Below, in pieces: positions 43,790 to 51,779 of a DNA stretch of 64,000 bases (position 1 is the first letter of the stretch; every line of letters starts with the position of its first letter). A program made the translations under genes and the position numbers. This DNA comes from Gemmatimonadota bacterium (GTDB lineage Bacteria; Gemmatimonadota; Gemmatimonadetes; Gemmatimonadales; GWC2-71-9), in the NCBI GenBank assembly GCA_003169895.1, contig PNAE01000004.1:138487-202486 (forward strand), read 5' to 3'. Below the pieces are notes generated by a model. That model did no database searches. It was not told where the DNA came from and worked only from the letters and a program-made list of their open reading frames with translations.

Positions 43790-44874
43790 CGACCGTCCTG
43801 CTCGCCGGCGGTGGCACCGGCGGGCACCTCATGCCTGCGCTTGCCTTGGCGGAGGCGACCAGGACGCTGCATCCAGACTGGCGGTTCGTGTTCGCCGGGT
43901 CAGAGCGCGGCATAGAAGCGACTGTCCTTGCAGAGCGCGGCGTGCCATATCACCTCCTGCCGCTGCACCCGCTGTATCGGCGACAATGGTGGAAGAACCT
44001 CGGTTGGCCTCTGCTGCTCCCGTCGCTCTTGCGGCGCATTGACGCGATGCTGCAGCAGGAACGGCCGGCCGCGGTGATCGGCACCGGCGGTTACGTCAGC
44101 GGGCCGGTGGTGTGGCGCGCGGCTCGGCGACGGATTCCGACCGGAATCCTCGAGCTGGATGTGCGTCCGGGTTTGGCGACCCGGCTGCTCGTGGGACGCG
44201 TGCGCGAACTCTGGCTTGCGGCGCCCGAAGCGGCCGCCCGGTTGCCGGCCGGCAGCGGCGCAATCGTCACTGGCGCGCCGATCTCGCCGCCCGACCCGGC
44301 ACGCCGCGCCGGGGCCGCCATCCGCTTCGGCATTTCCGGCGATCGCCCGGTGGTGGTGATCACCGGCGGCTCGCAGGGTTCCCTCGCGATCAACCGCGTG
44401 GTGGCGGCGTGGCTGCGCCACGGTGGTGGTGCTGCCGCTCAGCTGATCTGGGCAACCGGGCGGGCCACCCACGGCGAGTTCGTGTCATTGCACAACCCGC
44501 CGCAGCTGCACGTCATTCCGTTCATCGACCCGATGGCGGATGCGTGGTCGGTCGCGGACCTGTGTGTGGCGCGCGCGGGCATGATGACCCTGGCCGAGCT
44601 GTGTGCCTGGGGGATTCCGTCGGTGCTGATTCCGTTGCCATCGGCCGCGGCGGATCACCAGACTTACAACGCGCGCGCGATGGCATTGGCGGGTGCGGCG
44701 ATAGTGCTGCCGCAGGCCGGACTCGATGCCGCGGCGCTAGGCGAAGCGCTGAGCGCCCTGCTTGGCGACCCGTTGCGCCGGAGGGCGATGGCCGAGGCGG
44801 CGCGGGCGCGGGGGAAGCCGGGTGCGGCCGCGATGATCGCCGAGCGAGTGAGTAGGCTCGCCTCGGCGAGTTGA
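43786..44874 (+). CDS. murG: UDP-GlcNAc:lipid I N-acetylglucosaminyltransferase MurG
   Basis: Adds GlcNAc to lipid I, giving lipid II. 362 residues, GT-B fold. The N-terminal loop is LLAGGGTGGHLMPALALAEA, a second is VIGTGGYVSGPVVWRA, and the C-terminal nucleotide site has ITGGSQGSLAINRVV, LCVARAGMMTLAELCAWGIPSVLIPLP and DHQTYNARA. The ATG overlaps the ftsW stop. After it the operon is broken by the PEP-CTERM gene before murC. Confidence 0.95.
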   Translation: MTTVLLAGGGTGGHLMPALALAEATRTLHPDWRFVFAGSERGIEATVLAERGVPYHLLPLHPLYRRQWWKNLGWPLLLPSLLRRIDAMLQQERPAAVIGTGGYVSGPVVWRAARRRIPTGILELDVRPGLATRLLVGRVRELWLAAPEAAARLPAGSGAIVTGAPISPPDPARRAGAAIRFGISGDRPVVVITGGSQGSLAINRVVAAWLRHGGGAAAQLIWATGRATHGEFVSLHNPPQLHVIPFIDPMADAWSVADLCVARAGMMTLAELCAWGIPSVLIPLPSAAADHQTYNARAMALAGAAIVLPQAGLDAAALGEALSALLGDPLRRRAMAEAARARGKPGAAAMIAERVSRLASAS

Positions 44875-45198
44875 ACGCCGCGCCGGATTTCGGGCCGACC
44901 TCGGTGTTGATCTATCCTGATCCACAGTTTGCTGCTATTGAAAGCGATTGATGTCGAGGGCGTGCTGCTTCAGTCCATGCGTGCACCCTGTACGGTTGGG
45001 CAGGCGGTTATGTCGCGGCGACACCACAGATGGCCGGATTTTGCTGGCGCGCCCACACAACAAGTGCTCGACGACGCCAGCATAGATGCTCATGTCATAA
45101 TAACCTACGGATCAGGACTTGCGGCACATTCCTTGCATCTCGAGTCGAATCCTCCCCTCAGTTGCGTCTCACTGCAAATGTTTCCAAGGAGCAGGCTC
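44875..45198 (+). other. Noncoding stretch inside the dcw cluster
   Basis: 324 bases between murG and the PEP-CTERM gene, visibly richer in A and T than the surroundings. An open frame runs upstream from the PEP-CTERM start to 44929 but has no family-like sequence. CATAAT at 45096-45101 could be a -10 box, without a clear -35. No RNA gene was recognised. Confidence 0.5.
45186..45191 (+). promoter_or_regulatory. Ribosome binding site of the PEP-CTERM gene
   Basis: AAGGAG seven bases before the ATG at 45199. It decides this start over upstream in-frame codons. Confidence 0.75.
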
Positions 45199-45870
45199 AT
45201 GCGTCGCATTTCGGGGTCGGTTTTCGCCGCGTTGCTCTTCACAGTCCCCGTTGTCGGGCGCGCTCAGGTCGTGGGAACATTTACCGGTGGCAACTACTAC
45301 CCATTCAGCGCCCGCAACGGCGCGTTTCCTGGCACGGTCTTTCAACAGGTATACGCCGGCGCGGATTTCTCTGGAGCCGGCCTGCTCAACTCGGTCAGCT
45401 TCTTTCTGGACCAAGACTTTCCTGGCGCGCTCCGCTCGGGCACTTATGCGTTGTGGGTATCCACGACCTCCGCAGCGGTCGACGGGCTGAATACGACCAA
45501 TTTCGACGCCAACGATGGCGCTGACAACACGTTGTTCGGGACCTTTGTATTGTCGGGCGCGGCTCCAACGACGCTGACATTTGCCGGAGGGCCGTTTCTC
45601 TACGATCCGCTGCTTGGAAACCTGTTGCTCGACTTCCGGATCAGTGGTGGTGGCAGTAATGGGACTGCGGCTTGGGAGGCCAACAACGGTGACGCGGGCG
45701 GTGTGTACAGTCGGGCGCACGACTTTGGCACAGAGTTCAGCGGTTGGGGCTTGGTCACATCGTTCGACTTTTCCCCCGCCTCGTCCGTAGTTCCGGAACC
45801 GGCGACGATATCGCTGCTGGCGCTAGGGTTGGCCGGGCTCACCGCGACGCGCCGCCGCCGCAGGTCTTGA
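45199..45870 (+). CDS. PEP-CTERM sorting domain protein
   Basis: 223 residues. Signal peptide MRRISGSVFAALLFTVPVVGRAQ, then a beta-rich domain with many Gly, Thr and Asn (TGGNYYPFSARNG, LLNSVSFFLDQDFPG). The C-terminus is the standard PEP-CTERM tripartite signal: VVPEPATISLLALGLAGL followed by TATRRRRRS. Such proteins are cut and sorted to the surface by exosortase (EpsH), often with exopolysaccharide. No exosortase gene is in the window. The gene sits between murG and murC, an unusual place, with its own ribosome binding site and a hairpin behind it, so it is probably a separate, later-acquired transcription unit. Confidence 0.92.
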   Translation: MRRISGSVFAALLFTVPVVGRAQVVGTFTGGNYYPFSARNGAFPGTVFQQVYAGADFSGAGLLNSVSFFLDQDFPGALRSGTYALWVSTTSAAVDGLNTTNFDANDGADNTLFGTFVLSGAAPTTLTFAGGPFLYDPLLGNLLLDFRISGGGSNGTAAWEANNGDAGGVYSRAHDFGTEFSGWGLVTSFDFSPASSVVPEPATISLLALGLAGLTATRRRRRS

Positions 45871-45901
45871 TCGCGGGCTGATTGTGATCCTGGGATGAAC
45901 A

Positions 45902-45926
45902 AGCGAGGTCCTGACGGGACCTCGCT
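45902..45926 (+). terminator. Hairpin after the PEP-CTERM gene
   Basis: AGCGAGGTCC (45902-45911) and GGACCTCGCT (45917-45926) form a perfect 10-bp stem with a 5-base loop. No U-tract follows, so termination efficiency is uncertain. Confidence 0.6.
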
Positions 45927-45994
45927 CGCATTCCAGGCCTCATCCGTGCCCACAGTCCCTCGCCATCCCCGCGCCAACTTCGTATCTTGCGCCG

Positions 45995-47368
45995 GTGTCC
46001 TCGCTGTTCGATCCCAACGATCCTCGTCCCATTCATTTCCTCGGCATCGGCGGTGCCGGAATGAGCGCGCTGGCGCTGGCCGCGCGACGCCGCGGCGTCG
46101 CGGTCACCGGGTGCGACCTGGATGGCACTGCGTTCCCCGATCTGGTCGCTGCCGGTGCGGCGGTGTCGATCGGCCCGGATGTCGGCCACGTGCACGGTGC
46201 GCGAGCAGTCGTTGCGACCGCCGCCGCGCGGCACGATCATCCCGAGTTGCAGGCGGCGCGGGCGGCCGGCGTTCCCGTCGTGTTTCGCAAGCACGCGCTG
46301 GCAGAGCTGGTCAACGGCACCGCGCTCGTCGCGATCGCCGGGACGCACGGCAAGACCACGACAACGGTGATGACGACGGAGGTGTTACGGGCCGCCGGCC
46401 GCCGTCCGTCTGGCCTCGCTGGCGGACGGGTCGCGGCATGGGGCGGCAACGCGCTCCTGGACGGCGACCAGTGCTTTGTCGTCGAGGCGGATGAGTACGA
46501 CCAGGCCTTCCTCACACTCCAGCCCACCGTCGCCGTGGTCAACAACGTCGAGGCGGACCATCTCGAGTGCTATGGGTCGGTGGCGGCGCTCGAGGACGCG
46601 TTCGTTGAATTCGCCAGCCGCGCGTCGCGGGCACTCATCGGTGCGGCCGACGCGGGCAGCGACCGTGTGGCGCAACGCCTCGGTGCGGCAGCATGGCGCT
46701 TCGGCATTGGCAGCGGCGACCTGTCCATCATCCCGCGTCAACTCGGGCCCGAGGGTTCGACGGCAGACGTGACGCTGCCCGGCGGCCGGACGGTGAGGCT
46801 GGCGCTGCAGGTTCCCGGCGTCCACAATCTGCGCAACGCGACTGCCGCGCTCGGCGTCGCGCTCGCGCTGGACGCCGACATCGACGCCGCGCTCGCCGCC
46901 CTTGCGTCGTTCAGCGGCGTCGGCCGGCGGTTTGATCGACTGGGCGAGGTGCGCGGTATCGCCATCGTCGACGACTACGCTCACCATCCAACCGAACTCG
47001 CCGCCACGCTCGCCGCGGCGCGGCAGGCTTTTCCCGACCGGCGACTGGTCGCCGTGTTCCAGCCGCACCTCTATTCGCGCACGCGCGAGCACGGCGTAAC
47101 CATGGGGCGCGTGCTCGCGGCTGCCGATGTGGTCGTCGTGGCCGATGTCTATGGCGCCCGCGAGCAGCCGGAACCGGGTGTCACCGGGAGGATCGTCGCT
47201 GATGCGGCGGTCGATGCCGGTGCGTTCGTGTTGTACGAACCGGGTCGCGCCGAGCTTGCCGGCGAGGTCGCCGGCCTGTTGCGCGAAGGCGATGTCCTGC
47301 TGACCCTCGGCGCGGGCGACATCACCCAGGTCGGCCCCGAAGTCCGGGCGCTACTCGAATCCCGATGA
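45995..47368 (+). CDS. murC: UDP-MurNAc:L-alanine ligase MurC
   Basis: Attaches L-alanine to UDP-MurNAc, the first peptide-ligase step of the wall pathway. 457 residues: IHFLGIGGAGMSALA near the start, ATP motif GTHGKTTTTVM, EADEYDQAFL and NNVEADHLECYG, then IVDDYAHHPTELAATLAAAR and VFQPHLYSRT. The start is GTG at 45995. It begins the second half of the dcw cluster and overlaps ftsQ by four bases. The murB gene that often follows is absent. Confidence 0.96.
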   Translation: MSSLFDPNDPRPIHFLGIGGAGMSALALAARRRGVAVTGCDLDGTAFPDLVAAGAAVSIGPDVGHVHGARAVVATAAARHDHPELQAARAAGVPVVFRKHALAELVNGTALVAIAGTHGKTTTTVMTTEVLRAAGRRPSGLAGGRVAAWGGNALLDGDQCFVVEADEYDQAFLTLQPTVAVVNNVEADHLECYGSVAALEDAFVEFASRASRALIGAADAGSDRVAQRLGAAAWRFGIGSGDLSIIPRQLGPEGSTADVTLPGGRTVRLALQVPGVHNLRNATAALGVALALDADIDAALAALASFSGVGRRFDRLGEVRGIAIVDDYAHHPTELAATLAAARQAFPDRRLVAVFQPHLYSRTREHGVTMGRVLAAADVVVVADVYGAREQPEPGVTGRIVADAAVDAGAFVLYEPGRAELAGEVAGLLREGDVLLTLGAGDITQVGPEVRALLESR

Positions 47369-48045
47369 ATCTGCGCCGGAGTGCGGTCGCGTCGGCCGTC
47401 GCAGCGGTTGGCGTCGTTGTCCTCGCGATTGCACTACCGATGCTGGCGCGACGGCTGGCCTTCTTCCGGGTCCGCCAGGTCGAGGTCGTCGGCATTCGCT
47501 ATCTCGACGAGTCCGACGTCGTGCGCCAACTCCGGCTCCGCCCGGATGCCAGCACCCTGGATCGCCTTGGCCGCGTGCGCAACGCTGCAGCGGCCATTCC
47601 GGGCGTCCTGGCGGCGACGGCGGAACGGCGCCTGCCCGGCACGTTGCGCGTGACGCTTCGCGAGGCGATACCAGTGGCGCTCGTCCCGATGACCAACCGC
47701 CTGGCATTGGTAGATTCCCGGGGTCGCGAACTCCCGTTCGACCCCGCCCGGCTACCGGTCTCGCTGCCGATCGCTGGACGCGACTCCGCCACCGCCGGCC
47801 TGCTGGGACGATTGATGCTGACCGATCCTGAATGGTACGATAGCGTCGAATCCGCGCGACTCGATCATGGTGACATCATCCTCGACGCCGGCATCCATCG
47901 CGTGCGCCTGCGCCCCGAGGCGGACGAGGACGTGCTTCGCGCGGTGACCGAAGTGCGCCGCTACCTGACCGAGTACGGCATTCCGTGGCGGGAGATCGAT
48001 GCCCGGTATCGGGCGCGCGTGTTCGTACGAAAGGGCGCGACGTGA
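47365..48045 (+). CDS. ftsQ: Cell division protein FtsQ
   Basis: 226 residues. A short cytosolic start, one membrane helix (AVAAVGVVVLAIALPMLA), then a POTRA domain beginning FFRVRQVEVVGIRYLDESDVVRQL and the FtsQ beta domain. FtsQ links FtsL/FtsB to the divisome. The call rests on the POTRA motif and the position between murC and ftsA, with ATGA overlap at both ends. Confidence 0.9.
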   Translation: MNLRRSAVASAVAAVGVVVLAIALPMLARRLAFFRVRQVEVVGIRYLDESDVVRQLRLRPDASTLDRLGRVRNAAAAIPGVLAATAERRLPGTLRVTLREAIPVALVPMTNRLALVDSRGRELPFDPARLPVSLPIAGRDSATAGLLGRLMLTDPEWYDSVESARLDHGDIILDAGIHRVRLRPEADEDVLRAVTEVRRYLTEYGIPWREIDARYRARVFVRKGAT

Positions 48046-49298
48046 CCGTTCCGGTCCAGCGGCTCGTGGCGGCCATCGATCTCGGCAGCAGCAAGGTGAC
48101 CGGACTGATCGGCGAAGTGACCGGTGACGCACGGTCCTGGGGATTGCGGGTCCTCGGCGTGGGGACCGAGGATTCGACCGGGATTCGTCGCGGCGCGATC
48201 CGCGATTTTGAAGAAACCGTGCGCGCCATCTCGCGCGCGATGAAGGTTGCGGAGCGGGTGGCCGGCCTCGAGGTCGGCACGGTGTACTGTGGGGTGTCGG
48301 GCGTGCACATTGCCGAGCGGATTTCTCACGGCGTGGCAAGCATCCCCGGCAGCGAGATTCGCACGATCGACCTGGCCCGGGTGAACGATGTCGCCTGCGC
48401 GATTTCGTTCGGGCAGGACCAGGAGTTGCTGCACGCAATTCCCCACGATTATCGCGTCGACGGCCAGTCGGGTTACGGCGACCCGATCGGCATGACGGGT
48501 GAGCGGGTCGAGGCCGAGGTGTACCTCGTGACCGTGCGCTCGAGCGCGTTGGCGCACGAGCGGAAGGCGGTCGAGAAGGCCGGCTGGCATGTGGGCGAGT
48601 TCGTTCTCGAACCGCTGGCGGCGTCGCTCGCCGTTCTGAGCGCTGAAGAGCGCGACGCCGGGGTGGTCCTGGTCGAGCTTGGCGCCGGGAGCACCTCTGT
48701 CGCCATCTTTCAGGGTGGCAAGCTCCGGCACACGGCGGCACTCCGGTTCGCCGGCGGGCATGTGACGAGCGATCTGGTCCACGGCCTGCAGATTACCCAG
48801 GCCGAGGCGGAGCGGATCAAGACGACCTACGGCAGCGCCTATGAGGCGATGGTGCCTGAGCCTGAGGTCATCGAGTTGCCCACGATCGGGGGTCACCCCG
48901 CCCGGCATGCGCCGCGGCGCCTTGTGGCTCACATCATGGGAATGCGTTTCCAGGAAGTGCTCGAGCTGGCTTGCGATGAGGTGACCCGCGCCGGGTGGGC
49001 GATGGCGGGGCTGCCGGCCGGCGTGGTGCTCTCGGGCGGTGGTGCCGGAACGCCGGGAATCGTGGAACTTGCCCGGGACACGTTCGCGGCACCGGTACGA
49101 GTCGGGGTGCCGGCGGCAGGGTTGCGAGGGCTGATCGATCGGGTGGCTTTGCCGAGCCTGGCGGTGCCGGTGGGACTGGCACTCTGGGGCGCCCGGCAGG
49201 TCGCTACGGGTTCGGGGTTCGGCGCGGCGGGCAAGTCGTCGCCAGCAGTGGAGCGGGTGCTGGGGCCGGTGAAACGTTGGCTGCAGGACTTTTTCTGA
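48042..49298 (+). CDS. ftsA: Cell division protein FtsA
   Basis: Actin-like ATPase that anchors FtsZ to the membrane. 418 residues. The phosphate motif LVAAIDLGSSKVTGLIGEV starts the protein, VVLVELGAGSTSVAIFQGGKL is the second phosphate site, and VVLSGGGAGTPGIVELA is the adenosine motif. The protein ends with a short amphipathic helix (GPVKRWLQDFF), the usual membrane-targeting sequence. GTG overlaps the ftsQ stop. A 22-base gap with a good Shine-Dalgarno sequence leads to ftsZ. Confidence 0.95.
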   Translation: MTVPVQRLVAAIDLGSSKVTGLIGEVTGDARSWGLRVLGVGTEDSTGIRRGAIRDFEETVRAISRAMKVAERVAGLEVGTVYCGVSGVHIAERISHGVASIPGSEIRTIDLARVNDVACAISFGQDQELLHAIPHDYRVDGQSGYGDPIGMTGERVEAEVYLVTVRSSALAHERKAVEKAGWHVGEFVLEPLAASLAVLSAEERDAGVVLVELGAGSTSVAIFQGGKLRHTAALRFAGGHVTSDLVHGLQITQAEAERIKTTYGSAYEAMVPEPEVIELPTIGGHPARHAPRRLVAHIMGMRFQEVLELACDEVTRAGWAMAGLPAGVVLSGGGAGTPGIVELARDTFAAPVRVGVPAAGLRGLIDRVALPSLAVPVGLALWGARQVATGSGFGAAGKSSPAVERVLGPVKRWLQDFF

Positions 49299-49307
49299 CC
49301 GCCTCTC

Positions 49308-49314
49308 GGGGAGG
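49308..49314 (+). promoter_or_regulatory. Ribosome binding site of ftsZ
   Basis: GGGGAGG six bases upstream of the ATG at 49321, one of the best Shine-Dalgarno matches in the window, as expected for a highly expressed gene. Confidence 0.8.
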
Positions 49315-49320
49315 CTCACT

Positions 49321-50502
49321 ATGACGGACATGATCTTCGAGCTGGAAGAGCAGCCCGGGCAGAACGCCCGGATGAAAGTCGTCGGCGTCGGTGGCGGCGG
49401 CGGGAATGCCGTCAACCGCATGATCGAGGAATACCTGGCCGGGGTGCAGTTCATCTCGGTCAACACCGACGCCCAGGCGCTCGCCGGGTCGCGCTCGGAC
49501 ATCAAGGTGCAGATCGGCAAGAAACTGACGCGCGGCCTCGGCGCCGGGGCGCGGCCTGAAATCGGCCGCCAGGCCATCGAGGAGAATCGCGACGAGGTGT
49601 TGGAGCATCTTCAAGGAGCGGACCTGGTCTTCGTCACCTGCGGCATGGGTGGCGGCACCGGTACTGGTGCGGCGCCGATCATCGCGCAGATCGCCAAGGA
49701 CATCGGCGCCCTCACGGTCGGTATCGTCACCAAGCCGTTTCTGTTCGAGGGACGCAAGCGGATGAAACAGGCGGAAATGGGGATCGCCGAGCTGCGGCGC
49801 AATGTGGACACCATGATCGTCGTACCGAACGAACGGCTGCTCGCAGTGGTGGGGAAGGGGATCCCGTTCCAGGACGCGCTCAAGAAGGCCGACGAAGTGC
49901 TTCTCAATGCCACGCGTGGCATCGCGTCGTTGATCACCAGCACCGGGATCATCAACGTCGACTTCGCCGACGTGCGTACGGTGATGCAGAATGGTGGCGC
50001 GGCCCTCATGGGCACCGGTATCGGTCGGGGCGAGAATCGCGCGATGGAGGCGGCGCAGCAGGCGATTTCGTCGCCACTGCTCGACAACGTTTCGATTCAG
50101 GGCGCCAGCGGCGTGCTGATCAACATCATCGGCGGGAACGACTTGACCCTGGGTGAGGCGACGCAGATCAGCGAGATCATTCACGACGCCGTGGGAGACG
50201 AGGCGCAGATCATCTTCGGTGCCGGGAACGATCCGCGCCTGGAGGGAGAAGTTCGGGTAACTGTCATCGCCACCGGATTCGATCGCGCGGTCACCGGCGA
50301 GCCGGTGGTCGAGCGCGGCGCGAACGCCCAGGTCCTGCCGTTCACCCCGCGACGCGGCAGTAGCGTCACCGCAGCGGCCCCGGCGCGGCCAGCGCCGCCG
50401 CCGCCGTTCGTCCGGCCGGCGCCGACGTCGGCGAACCGCCAGCCATCGCCGGACGTTGCTGATATGGAAATCCCGACCTTCATCCGGCGGCAAATGGATT
50501 GA
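49321..50502 (+). CDS. ftsZ: Cell division GTPase FtsZ
   Basis: Tubulin-like GTPase that forms the division ring. 393 residues: VVGVGGGGGNAVNRMIEE, the GTP signature CGMGGGTGTGAAPIIAQ, and the T7 synergy loop with NVDFADVRTVM. A Pro/Ala-rich linker follows from about residue 340 and the conserved tail is ADMEIPTFIRRQMD, which binds FtsA. Strong Shine-Dalgarno sequence upstream. It ends the dcw cluster proper; the next gene overlaps its stop. Confidence 0.98.
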   Translation: MTDMIFELEEQPGQNARMKVVGVGGGGGNAVNRMIEEYLAGVQFISVNTDAQALAGSRSDIKVQIGKKLTRGLGAGARPEIGRQAIEENRDEVLEHLQGADLVFVTCGMGGGTGTGAAPIIAQIAKDIGALTVGIVTKPFLFEGRKRMKQAEMGIAELRRNVDTMIVVPNERLLAVVGKGIPFQDALKKADEVLLNATRGIASLITSTGIINVDFADVRTVMQNGGAALMGTGIGRGENRAMEAAQQAISSPLLDNVSIQGASGVLINIIGGNDLTLGEATQISEIIHDAVGDEAQIIFGAGNDPRLEGEVRVTVIATGFDRAVTGEPVVERGANAQVLPFTPRRGSSVTAAAPARPAPPPPFVRPAPTSANRQPSPDVADMEIPTFIRRQMD

Positions 50503-51764
50503 TGACTCGACGCACCCTGGTCTTCCTGCTGTCGGTGGCGGTGCTACTCGGCGCCGGCGGGCTCGGACTCCGCGGCACGTGGCCGTGGACCCGACTGTCC
50601 GACACCGTCCCGACGGCGCGTGCGATCGTGGTCACCCAACCGTTCCGCGTGGTGCACGACACGCTGCAGCGCGGCGAGACGGTGTCAGCCCTGTTGCTGC
50701 GACAAGGCGTGACCGGACTCGACCTGCGCGCGCTCGCGAGCGCGCTGCGCTTCGACCCGCACCGGATCAAGGCCGGGCTGGTGTTCTCCGTGCGGCGCGA
50801 GGGGGCCGCCGACCTGCCGACCCACGTCGAGTTCCGCCCGAACGCCGACCAGTGGCTTCGTTTCGTGCGCACCGCCGCAGGGAACTGGACTGGCGAAGCT
50901 GTCCCGATTCACTGGACCATGGACACCATCCGGGTTTCGGGCGAAATCCAGTCCAACCTATACGAAGCCCTGGATCGCAGCGTCAGCGACGCGACGCTCG
51001 ACGAAAACGAACGGCACAAACTCGTGTATCAACTCGCAAGCGTGAACGGCTACACCCTCGACTTTTCGCGCGACCTGCAGCCCGGCGATCCATTTGCGTC
51101 GGTGGTGGAGCGCCAGGTTTCGGAGACCGGCGAGGTTCGATTCGGTCGGGTGCTCGCCAGCCAGTTCACCGTGGGCAACAAGACGTACCAGGCGTTCAGC
51201 TATCCCGGGGCCAACGGGCAGGACGCGTACTATGACGCAAATGGTACGGCGCTGAAGCGGGCGTTCCTGGTTTCGCCAGTCGACTTTCGCTACATCACCA
51301 GCGGCTTCTCGTTTTCGCGCTTTCATCCCATTCTCGGGTTGTTCCGCAAGCACGAGGGCGTCGACTACGCCGCCGCAGCGGGGTCTCCGGTCGAGGCTGC
51401 CGGCGACGGCACGGTAACGGTCGCGGGGCGGGCCGGCGACTATGGCAACCTCGTCGAGATCCGGCACCGCGACGGTATCGTGACACGGTACGGCCACCTC
51501 AGCAGCATCGGGCTGGGAATCCGTCCCGGTTTGCACGTCGCGCAAGGCGAGCAGATCGGCAGGGTGGGGATGACCGGCCTGGCGACCGGCCCGCATCTCC
51601 ATTACGAGTTCCGTGTCAACGGTGTCGCCCGCGATCCGCGATCGATCAGGTCGGAGCCCGGCGCGCCGTTGCCGAACCACGAGCTCGCCGACTTTCGGCG
51701 GCAACGCGCCCTGCTGTCCGAGTTGCTGGGCGGTAGCCCGGGCACGACACCCATCACCGAATAA
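50502..51764 (+). CDS. M23 family metallopeptidase with OapA/LysM-like domain
   Basis: 420 residues. A single N-terminal membrane helix (LVFLLSVAVLLGAGGLGL), then a domain with VVHDTLQRGETVSALLLRQGV, similar to the LysM/OapA regions of MepM-type enzymes. The C-terminal M23 domain has HEGVDYAA (zinc His and Asp), YGHLSSI and HLHYEFRVNG, so the metal site is complete. These enzymes cut peptide crosslinks in peptidoglycan, or activate amidases. The ATG overlaps the ftsZ stop, so it is probably made with the division proteins and may help daughter-cell separation. Confidence 0.9.
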   Translation: MTRRTLVFLLSVAVLLGAGGLGLRGTWPWTRLSDTVPTARAIVVTQPFRVVHDTLQRGETVSALLLRQGVTGLDLRALASALRFDPHRIKAGLVFSVRREGAADLPTHVEFRPNADQWLRFVRTAAGNWTGEAVPIHWTMDTIRVSGEIQSNLYEALDRSVSDATLDENERHKLVYQLASVNGYTLDFSRDLQPGDPFASVVERQVSETGEVRFGRVLASQFTVGNKTYQAFSYPGANGQDAYYDANGTALKRAFLVSPVDFRYITSGFSFSRFHPILGLFRKHEGVDYAAAAGSPVEAAGDGTVTVAGRAGDYGNLVEIRHRDGIVTRYGHLSSIGLGIRPGLHVAQGEQIGRVGMTGLATGPHLHYEFRVNGVARDPRSIRSEPGAPLPNHELADFRRQRALLSELLGGSPGTTPITE

Positions 51765-51779
51765 TCCTGCATTCGTTCC

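Noticed and set aside
44929-45198. Extension of the PEP-CTERM gene upstream to 44929
   Set aside because: The signal peptide and Shine-Dalgarno sequence place the start at 45199; the extra 90 residues have no signal-like or conserved sequence.
44875-45987. An IS element or integron carrying the PEP-CTERM gene
   Set aside because: No transposase, integrase, terminal inverted repeat or target duplication was recognised at the borders.
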